A stretch of DNA of 64,000 bases. It comes from Novosphingobium sp. EMRT-2 (GTDB taxonomy: Bacteria; Pseudomonadota; Alphaproteobacteria; Sphingomonadales; Sphingomonadaceae). Made by a program: the position numbers and the translations under genes. The notes beneath the pieces were generated by a model. It did not search any database, had not been told where the DNA came from, and worked only from the letters and a program-made list of their open reading frames with translations. The DNA is taken from assembly GCF_005145025.1 (NCBI RefSeq), contig NZ_CP039695.1, forward strand, positions 868,001-932,000, written 5' to 3'. Below, in pieces: positions 48,951 to 58,445 of the stretch (its first letter is position 1; each line of letters opens with the position of its first letter).

Positions 48951-50900
48951 AGTGGGCGCCCGTTCATCGGCCCCATTTGATTGCGTCGATGGCGTGGATT
49001 TTGCACTTGGGACGCCACCCGATGTTCCCATCTCGTCTGATGGCGAAGGAAGCGGGAGTTCGGCCTCTTGCGCCTTCGGCTCCGTCCGGCGTCGTTTGGG
49101 TGCCCCCGCTTTTGGCCTGGCCGGCGTAGCCGGAGTTACCGAAGGTGGGGACGCAGGGGGGACCGCGACCGCGAGCCGAACGGGCGGTGTTCCACGCTCC
49201 TCGAACGCCTCAGCGACGGAGGCGACCTTGTTATAGCGGTCCTCGAACCGGACCACAGGCAGGCTGCGTCCGAAGCGCAGATAGCCGATGAGGTTGGGCA
49301 GATTGGTGACCTCGGTGTGCATTACCAGAGGTCGCGTCACCTGCATCCGCGAGAGGTTCACACCATCGCGCATATCGTTCACGCCGTAGGACATGCCCTC
49401 GTTGGCTTCGACCTGTTCGACCTGCCCCAGATTCTCGCTGACATGCTTTGCGGTCGGCGTGTCGTTGGCGCGCAGCGCCACCCAGGTCGAGCAGTAGCCG
49501 GTGATCGCGGCGGCATCCTGGATGCCATAGGTTGCTTCCAATTGCGGGTAGCTCTGGAACCCCAGGATGCCGCAGCCGCCATACTTCCGGGCGCGAGCAA
49601 GGAAGTCGCCGAGCGACGGCAGGCGCTGGAGCGTCGGCAACTCGTCGATCACGCAATAGAGGCGGCGGTTGCGATCCGGCGTCATGCTCATGATCGCGCT
49701 GATCGCGATATCAAGCCACACCGTGATCAGGGGACGGAGCGAAGGAAGCTGGTCCGCCTTTACAGTGATGAAGAGCCAGCTGTCGTCCTTCTCATTGGCG
49801 ACCCAGTCGCGGATCGAGAAACCGTCTGCGGTGTCATCGAGATAGGCGAAGCTGCGCATCACTGAGGCGAGCTCGGCCTGGATGCCGGCGCTGGTGCGTT
49901 CCCCCTCCGTCGAGATGAATGCCGCCGCGTCTGTACCGACAGCGAACGCGGCGAGGTCCTTCAGCTTGGAGCGCAATAACGTGTCGAGCAGGATCGAGAC
50001 CAGGGTGCGCTCCTGCCGGGCCAGCTTCCGTAAGACGGCAACCAGCGTGCCGCGCGCAGCCTTCGCCCAGAAGGGATCGCCGGCCTTGTCGGGAATCGTG
50101 GACTCGGCGATCTGATCGTAGTGATAGTCCCGCGGGACATCGACCCAGGGCGACCAGCAATCCGCCCGCGCATCGAGCGGATTGAGCAGAACGTCGATCC
50201 CCGGCCGATAGAATTTTTCGACGAAGGTTCCAGCCGTATCGTAAACGATGGCCCGCCGTTTCCGCTTCCGGATTCCGTCGAGCATCTTGACGATGATGTT
50301 GGTCTTGCCGGTGCCGGGGGCGCCGCAGATCAGGATGTGCTCGGGCTCGAACGCATCGGGGACATTGACACCGCCAATGTCGAAGCTCCCCTTGGCATGA
50401 CGCCACAGGGCGCGACGAACCTGCCGCACGGTTCCGAACCGCGCGCCGCGCAGGAACTGGTTCGAGCCGAGTCCCCGTCCGGTGCGAGTGAAGTAGAACC
50501 AGGCCCACCCCAGCATGGCGAGGGCGAACAGGCCGGAGATTGCCGCTCCATGGAGCAGATAGGTCTCGAAGGCAGCGAGCGTCTTGTGGGCGACACCGGA
50601 ATCGAGGAGCGCCTTCGGGCTGGTCCAGTACTGCTTGCCTGCCGGTGTCCTGAACAGGATCGGGGTGACGTTGCCGGGAACGGCATCCCCCATGACAGCG
50701 GCCTGGCCGAGCTTCACAAGAACGAAGCGCTCGTACTCGGACGACTTTTCGAGCGCGTACCAGATGATGCCGCCGATCCAGATCACCAGCCCCGCAAGAA
50801 AGGTCTGGTAGAAGACCTGGGTGGTCATGCGGACGTTGTGGACGATGGCCTGGCCGCCGCGGGTCCAGGAGCCGAGCGTGTCGTGACGAAAGATGCTCAT
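48819..50900 (-). CDS. traD: Conjugative coupling protein TraD (VirD4-like), 3' end fused to phage DNA
   Basis: The 693-codon frame has two N-terminal membrane helices (about 25-50 and 115-140), the Walker A GAPGTGKTN (about residue 193), the Walker B region LYCVIDELPTLQRLPSLGDFLARARKYG, and GYCSTWVALRANDTPTAKHVSENLG, as in F-type TraD ATPases that pass relaxosome DNA to the secretion channel. A low-complexity P/S/A tail follows. The last roughly 40 codons are antisense of phage gene T, so the natural stop was lost at the junction near 48940. The ATPase core is complete, so the protein may still work. Confidence 0.9.
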   Translation of the reverse strand: MSIFRHDTLGSWTRGGQAIVHNVRMTTQVFYQTFLAGLVIWIGGIIWYALEKSSEYERFVLVKLGQAAVMGDAVPGNVTPILFRTPAGKQYWTSPKALLDSGVAHKTLAAFETYLLHGAAISGLFALAMLGWAWFYFTRTGRGLGSNQFLRGARFGTVRQVRRALWRHAKGSFDIGGVNVPDAFEPEHILICGAPGTGKTNIIVKMLDGIRKRKRRAIVYDTAGTFVEKFYRPGIDVLLNPLDARADCWSPWVDVPRDYHYDQIAESTIPDKAGDPFWAKAARGTLVAVLRKLARQERTLVSILLDTLLRSKLKDLAAFAVGTDAAAFISTEGERTSAGIQAELASVMRSFAYLDDTADGFSIRDWVANEKDDSWLFITVKADQLPSLRPLITVWLDIAISAIMSMTPDRNRRLYCVIDELPTLQRLPSLGDFLARARKYGGCGILGFQSYPQLEATYGIQDAAAITGYCSTWVALRANDTPTAKHVSENLGQVEQVEANEGMSYGVNDMRDGVNLSRMQVTRPLVMHTEVTNLPNLIGYLRFGRSLPVVRFEDRYNKVASVAEAFEERGTPPVRLAVAVPPASPPSVTPATPARPKAGAPKRRRTEPKAQEAELPLPSPSDEMGTSGGVPSAKSTPSTQSNGADERAPTSPPLELFGKPAGFRLAGAPDLFLRLFKVPGRVAQRLELAAQTL

Positions 50901-51199
50901 GGCCGGTCCTGCTCGGGATCGAGCAGCCCCCTTTCGCGGAGGAGTCGGCGCGCTTCACCCAATCCCTTCTGGAGGATGTCAGGCGAGCGCTCGCCGACCG
51001 ACGTGGCGAGAATCGCGAAGGCCTGGATGGCCGTCGCATGGAGCTCGTCGAAGCGGGCATGATAGCCCGAAGGATCGGTACCTTCGAAGCGTTCGAGTAT
51101 GTCGCGACAATAGGTCGCGGCGCCGAGACCCGCATTGCGCGCCTGGACAGAAAGGCGCGCATAGAGGTCATCGTCTATGCGAATTGTGATGCGTGCCAA
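50897..51199 (-). CDS. Ribbon-helix-helix mobilization accessory protein
   Basis: The 100-residue protein starts MARITIRIDDDLYARLSVQARNAGLGAATYCRDILERFEG, a clear ribbon-helix-helix domain of the MobC/TraY sort. A helical tail (HATAIQAFAILATSVGERSPDILQKGLGEARRLLRERGL) follows. It overlaps traD (ATGA) and comes first in the pair. Such proteins bind near oriT and assist the relaxase or coupling protein. The repeats just upstream could be its target. Confidence 0.8.
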   Translation of the reverse strand: MARITIRIDDDLYARLSVQARNAGLGAATYCRDILERFEGTDPSGYHARFDELHATAIQAFAILATSVGERSPDILQKGLGEARRLLRERGLLDPEQDRP

Positions 51200-51289
51200 G
51201 CGGCGGACTCCTTGTCCGGCACGCCAGCAACGTGGTGAAGCAACCCTCTTATAGCCGAATTACGACGTGATCTCAACAATTTATCGAAA

Positions 51290-51403
51290 CTGCCGCCGGC
51301 AGCCATTAAGTGCCAAGGCAGATCAATCGCTTAAGCGCGGAAACAATGCGGCCTGGCTGCCGCCGGCAGCCGATCGGTGCCAGATCGACAGCCATTCTGT
51401 GCC
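51290..51403. repeat. Direct repeats in the divergent mob gap; candidate oriT or binding region
   Basis: CTGCCGCCGGCAGCC followed by ATTAAGTGCCA (51290-51315) and by GATCGGTGCCA (51357-51382) are two copies 67 bases apart. A shorter third copy, CAGCCATTCTGTGCC, is at 51389-51403. The core GCCGCCGGC is itself nearly symmetrical. The 466-base gap separates the divergent RHH-traD pair and the small mobilization gene, which is where oriT often lies. The nick site cannot be named. Confidence 0.45.
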
Positions 51404-51665
51404 GGCTAAAAATGGCGGATATCCGCGCGATTCACGCCCGCAGCACCCGTGCGTGGGGTGCATTCTCCTCGCCTGCGGCGTGCGTCCCTCTTCCGCAGCG
51501 CTCGCCCGCTGCGCCCTGTCGATCCCGATCGACGCGGGTTTCCCCGTCAGGGGAGCCGCGTTCGATCGGTTGCGCTCCGTCGTCAGGAATGCGTTGCAAG
51601 CGGATGCTCCTTGGAAGATAGTCGGGGTTGGCGGGCAGACCTCCTTTCCAAGAAGGAGTCCAAGA

Positions 51666-52022
51666 ATGCCCAAGATGACGGAACGGGAACGGCTCGCGAA
51701 GATCGAGGCCGACCAGCGCAATCTCGCGCAGGAAGCCGAGACGGTGCGGCGTGGATTGCGCGCGCATTATGGCAGGCTCGCGTCGGAGCTTGCGGTCGAG
51801 AGACTGAGCGAGCGCGAGTTTCGCGATGTGCTCGGCCAAGCGATCAGGATCGGCGGCGGCGCGGCGCTGGCTGCACTGAAGGCGCTTCCGGCCGCGACCG
51901 ATGATCCGCCCGAACGGCGCGCACCGACGAAGGCCCGCGCTGCTGGTGGGATGAAGTCCGGCGCTACGCCGCCTCCCGGTTCGGATGCCGGAGACGGAAG
52001 CCAGGGGACGGTGCATCCTTAG
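51666..52022 (+). CDS. Small conjugal transfer protein, TraD (Ti-type)/MobC-like
   Basis: The protein has 118 residues from ATG 51666 after AAGGAG. The body (MTERERLAKIEADQRNLAQEAETVRRGLRAHYGRLASELAVERLSEREFRDVLGQAIRIGG) is the small TraD/relaxosome protein found next to traA relaxase genes in alphaproteobacterial plasmids. An alanine- and proline-rich tail follows. A relaxase is expected near it but is not in the window; a terminator and then IS21 come instead. Confidence 0.75.
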   Translation: MPKMTERERLAKIEADQRNLAQEAETVRRGLRAHYGRLASELAVERLSEREFRDVLGQAIRIGGGAALAALKALPAATDDPPERRAPTKARAAGGMKSGATPPPGSDAGDGSQGTVHP

Positions 52023-52121
52023 CGGAAAGGGGAGCGACGTTGGCGGGCGGGACGCCCGCCAAAAGGAGCGGCGCGGGGGAAACCGCTCGGGTTTCCCCCG
52101 CTCGTGCGACAAGCACGACAA

Positions 52122-52157
52122 GGGACCGGCGGCGGTGTCCCGCGCCGGTCCCTTCTT
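52122..52157 (+). terminator. Rho-independent terminator after small mob gene
   Basis: GGGACCGGC pairs with GCCGGTCCC, followed by TTCTT, about 100 bases after the stop at 52022. Confidence 0.7.
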
Positions 52158-52172
52158 GGGCTGGTGGTCCGG

Positions 52173-52308
52173 TCAGGCCGCTATGACGCGGCGCTTGCGT
52201 TTAATCGGCACATCGGGTTCCTGATCGGTTCGCATGAAAACATGGGTCGGGACGCGGTGGCCCTTCTCCGGGTTGAACAGGTCATAGAGGCTCGATTGTA
52301 TGCCGGAG
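52173..52308 (-). pseudogene. C-terminal remnant of a gene cut by the IS21 element
   Basis: An open minus-strand frame ends at 52173 with about 43 gene-like residues (IQSSLYDLFNPEKGHRVPTHVFM, then PDVPIKRKRRVIAA) and a basic tail. It continues into the IS end, where codons make no sense. On the far side of the IS no matching 5' part is found; traL begins there on the other strand. The family was not recognised. Confidence 0.5.
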
Positions 52309-52409
52309 TGTTGAGTAGCGCTGAGAATTGACCCGGGAGGGCCAGAAATTATCACTGAGAATTGACCCATGCTTTCCTCGCCTCCGGCTGACAGTCGGGA
52401 GGCATCGGA

Positions 52410-53939
52410 GTGATCGACATGGACCTACTCAGTGTGATCCGCCGCTGGCACTTTCGGCAAGGCATATCCATTCGCGAGATCAAGCGGCGAACGGGGTTAT
52501 CGCGCAACACGATCCGCAAATATCTTCGCGCCGAGGCGGTGGAGCCGGTATTCAGGGTTCCTGATAGACCGAGCAAGCTGGACCCCTTTGCTGAGAAGTT
52601 GACGGGGTGGCTGCGGGTGGAGGCTGGCAAGTCGCGCAAACAGAAGCGGACGGCCAAGCAGCTTTACGCCGATCTCGTCGCACTCGGCTTTGACGGCTCA
52701 TATACTCGAGTGGCGGCGTTTGCGCGGGAATGGAAGCGTGGGCGCCAATATGAGCAACAGACCAGCGGACGCGGGACATTCGTGCCGCTGGTATTTCAGC
52801 CCGGTGAGGCCTTCCAGTTCGACTGGAGCGAGGACTATGCGGTTCTGGGTGGCAAGCAGGTCAAGCTGCAAGTGGCTCATACCAAGCTGTCGCATAGCCG
52901 AGCGTACATCGTTCGGGCTTATCTGCTGCAGACCCACGAGATGTTGTTCGATGCGCTGACGCAGGCGTTCCGAGTTTTGGGTGGCGTGCCGCAGCGCGGG
53001 ATCTTCGACAACATGAAAACCGCAGTCGACAAGATTGGCCGCGGCAAGGCCCGACAGGTGAACGCACGCTTTGCCGCGCTTGCCAGCCACTATCTGTTCG
53101 AGACGGATTTCTGCAATCCAGCCTCAGGCTGGGAGAAGGGGCAGGTCGAGAAGAACGTCCAGGACGCTCGCCACCGCTTGTGGCAGCCAATGCCTCACTT
53201 CCCGGATCTCGCAACACTCAATGTCTGGCTTGAAGAGCAATGCATCGCACAGTGGGCCAACATCCATCACGGCGGCCTGCCCGGCACCATCGCAGATGTA
53301 CACGCCGAGGAGGTGGCCAGCCTGATGCCCATGGGGCGACCCTTTGATGGCTTCGTCGAGCAAACCAAGCGTGTGTCACCCACTTGCCTGATTGCCTTCG
53401 AACGCAATCGTTACAGCGTGCCAGCCTCCTTCGCCAATCGGCCCGTCAGTCTGCGTGTGTACCCCGAACGGCTCGTCATTGTCGCGGAAGGGCAGGTCCT
53501 GTGTGAACACGAGCGGATCATTGATCGGTCCCATCATAGGTCCGGGCGTACGATCTATGACTGGCGGCACTATCTGGCCGTTGTTCAGCGCAAGCCGGGG
53601 GCCTTGCGCAATGGCGCCCCATTCCTGGAGATGCCCGAAGCCTTCCGGCAACTACAGGTAAGGCTGCTCAAGCGGCCTGGCGGAGACAAGGAAATGGTCG
53701 AGATCCTGTCCCTTGTCCTGCACCATGACGAACAGGCTGTCCTGCGCGCTGTTGAACTTGCCCTCGAGGACGGGGTCGCAACCAAAACCCATGTTCTCAA
53801 TATCCTGCATCGCCTGATCGATGGGAAGGCACCACCGGCTCCCCCGATCGATGCTCCACAAGCCTTGCGCCTCGGCAAGGAGCCCAAAGCCGATGTTGGC
53901 CGCTACGACACGCTGAGGGAGTTGCGCCATGCGTCATGA
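52410..53939 (+). CDS. istA: IS21 transposase IstA
   Basis: The protein has 509 residues from GTG 52410, or from ATG 52419. An N-terminal helix-turn-helix ([22 protein letters not shown]) binds the ends. The DDE core shows [24 protein letters not shown] and [19 protein letters not shown]. The C-terminal part ([28 protein letters not shown]) is typical. It appears intact. Confidence 0.96.
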   Translation: MIDMDLLSVIRRWHFRQGISIREIKRRTGLSRNTIRKYLRAEAVEPVFRVPDRPSKLDPFAEKLTGWLRVEAGKSRKQKRTAKQLYADLVALGFDGSYTRVAAFAREWKRGRQYEQQTSGRGTFVPLVFQPGEAFQFDWSEDYAVLGGKQVKLQVAHTKLSHSRAYIVRAYLLQTHEMLFDALTQAFRVLGGVPQRGIFDNMKTAVDKIGRGKARQVNARFAALASHYLFETDFCNPASGWEKGQVEKNVQDARHRLWQPMPHFPDLATLNVWLEEQCIAQWANIHHGGLPGTIADVHAEEVASLMPMGRPFDGFVEQTKRVSPTCLIAFERNRYSVPASFANRPVSLRVYPERLVIVAEGQVLCEHERIIDRSHHRSGRTIYDWRHYLAVVQRKPGALRNGAPFLEMPEAFRQLQVRLLKRPGGDKEMVEILSLVLHHDEQAVLRAVELALEDGVATKTHVLNILHRLIDGKAPPAPPIDAPQALRLGKEPKADVGRYDTLRELRHAS

Positions 53940-54696
53940 TCCTGCCAGCGCTGCTGTGGTCGTAATGCTCCGCGGCCTCAAGATGTATGGCATGGCCCAA
54001 GCCGTTAGCGACCTGATCGAGCAAGGGGCCCCGGCGTTCGAGGCGACCGTGCCGACACTGTCCCAGTTGCTCAAGGCAGAAATGGCCGAGCGCGAGGTCC
54101 GCTCGATCGCCTATCAGATCAAGGCTGCTCGCTTCCCGGCATACAAGGACCTGGCCGGATTCGATTTTGCCGCCAGCGAGGTCAATGAGGCATTGGTACG
54201 TCAGCTCCACCGCGGCGACTTCATGGACAGTGCCGACAATGTTGTGCTGATTGGCGGCCCTGGCACCGGCAAGAGCCACATGGCCACCGCTCTTGGCGTC
54301 CAGGCCGTCGAGCACCATCGCAGGAAAGTGCGCTTCTTTGCCACTGTCGATCTGGTCAATGCGCTTGAACAGGAAAAGGCGGCCAACAGGGCTGGCCAGA
54401 TTGCCGAGCGGCTGCTCAAGCTCGATCTCATCATCCTGGATGAACTGGGATATCTGCCGTTCAGCCCGTCAGGCGGCGCCCTGCTATTCCATCTGCTCAG
54501 CAAACTCTACGAGCGCACCAGCGTCGTGATCACAACCAACCTCAGCTTCAGCGAATGGTCTGGCGTCTTCGGCGATGCCAAGATGACCACAGCTTTGCTC
54601 GATCGCCTCACCCATCATTGCCACATCCTCGAGACAGGCAATGACAGCTTCCGCTTCAGGGCCAGCTCCGCCGCACCCAAATCCAGAAAGGGATAA
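53929..54696 (+). CDS. istB: IS21 helper ATPase IstB
   Basis: The 255-residue DnaC-like AAA+ protein has Walker [14 protein letters not shown], Walker [14 protein letters not shown] and the sensor [18 protein letters not shown]. It overlaps istA by 11 bases. It selects target DNA for IstA. It appears intact. Confidence 0.96.
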   Translation: MRHDPASAAVVVMLRGLKMYGMAQAVSDLIEQGAPAFEATVPTLSQLLKAEMAEREVRSIAYQIKAARFPAYKDLAGFDFAASEVNEALVRQLHRGDFMDSADNVVLIGGPGTGKSHMATALGVQAVEHHRRKVRFFATVDLVNALEQEKAANRAGQIAERLLKLDLIILDELGYLPFSPSGGALLFHLLSKLYERTSVVITTNLSFSEWSGVFGDAKMTTALLDRLTHHCHILETGNDSFRFRASSAAPKSRKG

Positions 54697-54802
54697 ACCC
54701 GACTCTTGACCGTGCCCCTCTTGGGCAGCACATAACCCACACCCACCCGGGTCAATTCTCAGTGATAATCCCGGGTCAATCCTCAGCGCTACTCAACAGG
54801 GC

Positions 54803-55069
54803 GTGGACGAACGTCTGCCACAGTTCCTGCATCGGCCGGTCCAGATTCTCTGGTTCGACAGTCAGGAGTTCATCGTCGTCATGGCCACGATCTTCGTCGC
54901 GGTCGTCGTTGGCGGGATGATCGGCTGGGCGCTCATCGGCGCTCTTCTCCTCTTCATTCCCTGGAAGCGGACAAAGCCGAGAGGCTTCATCCCGCACCTG
55001 GCCTGGCGCTGGGGCCTCGCCCGCTTCCGCAACTATCCGGGTCCGACCCAGACCCGCTTCTTCGAGTGA
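54803..55069 (+). CDS. traL: F-type conjugative transfer protein TraL
   Basis: The protein has 88 residues from GTG 54803, five bases after the IS21 end. ERLPQFLHRPVQILWFDSQEFIVVMATIFVAVVVGGMIGWALIG and the end RFRNYPGPTQTRFFE are typical of TraL, a small inner-membrane part of the pilus assembly complex. Its own promoter and ribosome site, and the pilin gene that normally precedes it, are missing, replaced by the IS. Confidence 0.9.
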   Translation: MDERLPQFLHRPVQILWFDSQEFIVVMATIFVAVVVGGMIGWALIGALLLFIPWKRTKPRGFIPHLAWRWGLARFRNYPGPTQTRFFE

Positions 55070-55074
55070 GCGTG

Positions 55075-55710
55075 ATGGCACACCCTTTCCGACGCAAGGC
55101 TCAGGCGGACATGATCGGCGACACGCGTCCGAGCTGGCATCTGCACCGTTACTTGCAGGGCTCCGCGAATTTGTTCGAGGAGAACCGGCTGCTCAAGATC
55201 GCGATCGCCGGCTTGTTCGGCATCACCGCCGTGCTCGGCACGCTCATCTACACCTCGAACCAGAACACGCGCACGGTAATCGTGCCGTTCGGTGCCGACG
55301 GCGACCTCTATGTGACGGGCAACAAGCCCTCGGAAAGCTACCTTCGCTCGATCACCTTCAACATCGTGGGCCTGGCCGGCACCTATTCCGCCTATTCGGC
55401 GGACCGTCAGTTCCAGGAGCTACTGCGGATCGCGCATCCCAGCGCATATAATGGCCTGCGCGACAGCCTGAACCGGCTGCTCGACGAACTCGGCAACAAT
55501 CCGACCCTTTCGATCGCCACCTATATCCGCGGCGACCAGCCCGTCACCTGGACGGGTAGCGAGATCCTCGTCCCCGTCGAGAAGGTCCGCGTGATCGGCG
55601 GAGTGATCCGCAAGTTCCGGGGAAATCTGCGCATCCGCTACGCGCTCGAGAATGGCCGCTTCTGGCTGACCGCCCTCCAGGAGGAGAATTTCAGTGCCGA
55701 TGCCCGGTAA
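55075..55710 (+). CDS. traE: F-type conjugative transfer protein TraE
   Basis: The protein has about 211 residues; GTG 55066, overlapping the traL stop, is an alternative start. One N-terminal membrane helix (IAIAGLFGITAVLGTLIYTS) precedes a periplasmic VirB5/VirB8-like domain (SESYLRSITFNIVGLAGTYSAYSADRQFQELLRIAHPS). It is part of the F pilus assembly machine. The next gene starts inside its end. Confidence 0.92.
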   Translation: MAHPFRRKAQADMIGDTRPSWHLHRYLQGSANLFEENRLLKIAIAGLFGITAVLGTLIYTSNQNTRTVIVPFGADGDLYVTGNKPSESYLRSITFNIVGLAGTYSAYSADRQFQELLRIAHPSAYNGLRDSLNRLLDELGNNPTLSIATYIRGDQPVTWTGSEILVPVEKVRVIGGVIRKFRGNLRIRYALENGRFWLTALQEENFSADAR

Positions 55711-56467
55711 CCGCGCGAGGCTCGCCTGCCTCGCGGGGGCGCTTGTCGCGTCCCTTCCCGCCCCAGCCTTCGCGCAATCGATCGCAGCTCTGCCTGACCA
55801 GACGAGCCGGATCCGGCTCTCCAACCGCGACGTCAATCACGTTGTGTGCGTCGACGGCGACATCGACGACGTGAAATTCTCGGCCGAGAAGGGTCTTGCG
55901 GTCGAGCGTGGCGGCTCGGATGCCTGGATCAAGTTCCTCGTCCTCGAGACCGAGGACATGGGCACGAAAACGCGCACCTATGTGACGACGCCTTCGGAAT
56001 TCTTCGTTTCCTGCAACGGCGCGATCTACCCGCTCTATGCCGAGCCGGCCGACATTCCGGCTCAAACCGTGACCTTGGTTCCGGGCGGCGCGCAGCGCGC
56101 GCGGGCCAATGACGCGCTCCTTGGCCCGCTCGTTGAAGAAGAGCGGGCGATAGGCATCGCGCTCGCGATCTTGCAGGATCGGGTGCCGGCGTCCTTTTCC
56201 GAAGTGGCACCCTCGAAGGATAGGCTGATTCTTGCGGGGTTGCCTAGTGCGTCGCTCGATGAGCGTCGTCGCCTCGAGGTTGAGGGCATGGGGCTTTCGG
56301 TGAGCGAGTATCTGGTGCGCGCGAGCGCGGCGATGACGCTCGACGAACGCGATTTTCTCGACGCGACGCTCGGCACCGACATTTTCGCCATCACGATCGA
56401 CCGGCTGACGTTGCGGCCTAACGAGACCGCACGGTTGATCGTCGTCCGCCGGAGTGCCCAGCAATGA
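55694..56467 (+). CDS. traK: F-type conjugative transfer protein TraK (VirB9-like)
   Basis: The protein has 257 residues from GTG 55694 with AGGAGGAG seven bases before it. A signal peptide (CLAGALVASLPAPAFAQS) and the secretin-like core (RLSNRDVNHVVCVDGDIDDVKFSAEKGLAV, TPSEFFVSCNGAIYPLYAEPADIPAQTVTL) are visible. It forms the outer-membrane core ring with TraB and TraV. It overlaps traB (ATGA). Confidence 0.92.
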   Translation: MPMPGNRARLACLAGALVASLPAPAFAQSIAALPDQTSRIRLSNRDVNHVVCVDGDIDDVKFSAEKGLAVERGGSDAWIKFLVLETEDMGTKTRTYVTTPSEFFVSCNGAIYPLYAEPADIPAQTVTLVPGGAQRARANDALLGPLVEEERAIGIALAILQDRVPASFSEVAPSKDRLILAGLPSASLDERRRLEVEGMGLSVSEYLVRASAAMTLDERDFLDATLGTDIFAITIDRLTLRPNETARLIVVRRSAQQ

Positions 56468-57771
56468 GTACGCCCGAAGAGAACCTCGAGGGGCTGTCCG
56501 CGACCGCCAGCTCCCACACCAGCCCGGAAGGCAGTGAAAATGGGCCGATCGCGCGGCCCGCGTTGCTCGACCTCCGCGCGCAATGGGCGAAGCTGACATC
56601 CGACCAGAAGCTGCGCGCCAAGCAGTTGGGCGTGGTGTTCTCGATCGCGCTGCTCGGTCTTGGCCTCTACACGGCAAGCCGAAGCGGTCATGAGGAAGCG
56701 CCCAAGGCACCGCAGGCGTCCAACCTCGATATGGGCGCCGGCCTTCGTGGCGACAGCCTGGAAGTCAAGCTGCGCGGCGATCTCCAGAAGATTCTCGACG
56801 GGCAGAGCCTGCTCGGAGACCGGGTGACCGCAATCGAGGAAGGGAAGGTGGTTCCTGGTGGGGCCGGCGGTGGGCATTCCCCGAGCGTCGGGGGAGACGG
56901 CGATCTGCCCCCCGCCCTTCCCGACAATGCACCGGCCTATCCGCCCGCGCCGCCCGAGGCCAGGGGATCTGCCGATGAAATCCCGGCTCCGCCGAGTGCG
57001 CCGACCGCGCCGTCGGCACCACCTGCGCCACCCACGGAAAGACAGGTCGGCGCTATCGGTGCGGCGACCGCCTCGCAAGCACCGGAGGGAGGCGCTGGCG
57101 GCGGGGCCGCGTCAAAAAAAGCCAAGCGGACGATCTATTTGCCACCTGGTTTTATGCGGGCACGGCTCTTGACCGGGATCGACGCTCTGGCGAGTCGGGA
57201 CGCCACAAGTAACCCGGAACCGATCATTGCCCGCGTCCAGGCGCCTGCGATCCTCCCGAACGAGGTCAAGGCCAATCTCTCCGGCTGCTTCGTCATCGGC
57301 AACGCGACGGGAAGCCTCGCCAAGGAGCGGGTCGAGGTCCAGCTCGTCTCCATAAGCTGCGTCGACTTCGACGAACATGCGGTGGTCGACCAGTCGATCA
57401 AGGGCTTCTTCGTCGATGCCGACGGCAAGAAAGGTCTGTCCGGCAAGGTGGTGACGCGAGCTGGCGCGACGCTGGCGCGATCGTTCATTGCCGGCACGAT
57501 CGCAGGCATCTCGCAGTCGGTCGAGGGGTCGTTCGGGAGCCTGTCGACCTCGGCGCTTGGCAGCGTGCGCAGTCTCGACGCGGGCGATGCCGCCAAGTCG
57601 GGCATTGCCGGCGGCCTCTCCAAATCATCGGACAAGCTCACCGATTTCTATCTCGACCTCGCCCGTCAGGCGGGCCCGGTCGTCGAAGTCGGCGCCGCCA
57701 AGGACGTCGTGGTCGTCATTCAGGAAGGTCTCGCGCTCGAGATCAAACCATCGGTTGGAAGCAAGTTCTGA
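56464..57771 (+). CDS. traB: F-type conjugative transfer protein TraB (VirB10-like)
   Basis: The 435-residue protein has one membrane helix (LGVVFSIALLGLGLYTASR, about 57-76), a coiled-coil part (SLEVKLRGDLQKILDGQSLLGDRVTAIEEGK), a proline-rich region crossing the periplasm (APPEARGSADEIPAPPSAPTAPSAPPAPPT), and the VirB10 barrel domain from about 215 (IYLPPGFMRARLLTGIDALAS, CFVIGNATGSLAKERVEVQLVSISC). It spans both membranes. Confidence 0.94.
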   Translation: MSTPEENLEGLSATASSHTSPEGSENGPIARPALLDLRAQWAKLTSDQKLRAKQLGVVFSIALLGLGLYTASRSGHEEAPKAPQASNLDMGAGLRGDSLEVKLRGDLQKILDGQSLLGDRVTAIEEGKVVPGGAGGGHSPSVGGDGDLPPALPDNAPAYPPAPPEARGSADEIPAPPSAPTAPSAPPAPPTERQVGAIGAATASQAPEGGAGGGAASKKAKRTIYLPPGFMRARLLTGIDALASRDATSNPEPIIARVQAPAILPNEVKANLSGCFVIGNATGSLAKERVEVQLVSISCVDFDEHAVVDQSIKGFFVDADGKKGLSGKVVTRAGATLARSFIAGTIAGISQSVEGSFGSLSTSALGSVRSLDAGDAAKSGIAGGLSKSSDKLTDFYLDLARQAGPVVEVGAAKDVVVVIQEGLALEIKPSVGSKF

Positions 57772-57806
57772 TGCGACGCCTTCCCCAATCTTCAGGAGGT
57801 TCCGCC

Positions 57807-58445
57807 ATGCGCATGCTGGCCCTCAAATCTCTCGATCGAACCTTGCTCTCGTTCAGCCTGCTCGCAACCTTGAGCGGCTGCGCGACGGTCGGCGCGATGA
57901 TGTCGCCCTATTCGGAGAAGTTCGACTGCAAGAACAGCGACCACGGCCAGTGCATTCATCCCGATCGGGCCTATGAGGACGCGGTCGCGGGCGTCGCGTC
58001 AAAGTCCGACCCGAAGGTGACCAACGACCGCGCCATGCTGCGCGGCCAGGACACTGCCCGCCCGAGTGCGCGGTCGCGGAACGAGCGCGCAGGCAATGCC
58101 TATGGCAGCTATCGCGACAGCGTCTATCGCGAATTGAAAGGCCTGGTCGAAGCGCCGGTCACGCCGATGCTCAAGCCGGCGCAGACCGTTCGCACGCTGA
58201 TCCTGCCCTACGCCGATCGCCAGCGCCCGGACCGTCTCTATATGCCCCGGTACGTCTATTCGGTGGTCGACAAGCCCGTCTGGGTCGTGGGCGGCGCACT
58301 CGTCGGCGCGCCCGATCGCGCATCGCAAGCGCCTATCCTCGGGCAGGTCCGTGAACCTGCCGCGCCGGATGGCGAACCTGCGTCGAGCGAGACCACCACG
58401 CCCGCGCCCGCAATCGTCGCCCCGGCACCGGAGCCAAAGCCGTGA
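57807..58445 (+). CDS. traV: F-type conjugative transfer lipoprotein TraV (VirB7-like)
   Basis: The protein has 212 residues from ATG 57807 after CAGGAGG; an upstream in-frame start at 57771 is weaker. The lipobox LATLSGC anchors it in the outer membrane. The conserved FDCKNSDHGQCIHPDRAYEDAV carries the TraV cysteine pair. The proline-rich C-terminal tail varies within the family. It overlaps traC (GTGA). Confidence 0.9.
   Translation: MRMLALKSLDRTLLSFSLLATLSGCATVGAMMSPYSEKFDCKNSDHGQCIHPDRAYEDAVAGVASKSDPKVTNDRAMLRGQDTARPSARSRNERAGNAYGSYRDSVYRELKGLVEAPVTPMLKPAQTVRTLILPYADRQRPDRLYMPRYVYSVVDKPVWVVGGALVGAPDRASQAPILGQVREPAAPDGEPASSETTTPAPAIVAPAPEPKP

Larger units (their letters stand above)
52309..54798 (+). 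mobile_element. IS21-family insertion sequence
   Basis: The roughly 2.49-kb element has terminal inverted repeats TGTTGAGTAGCGCTGAGAA (left) and the same with one G change at the right, each followed by further copies of GAGAATTGACCC inside the ends, as is usual for IS21. It carries istA and istB. Flanks are CCGGAG on the left and GGGCGT on the right, so no target duplication is seen. Confidence 0.92.
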
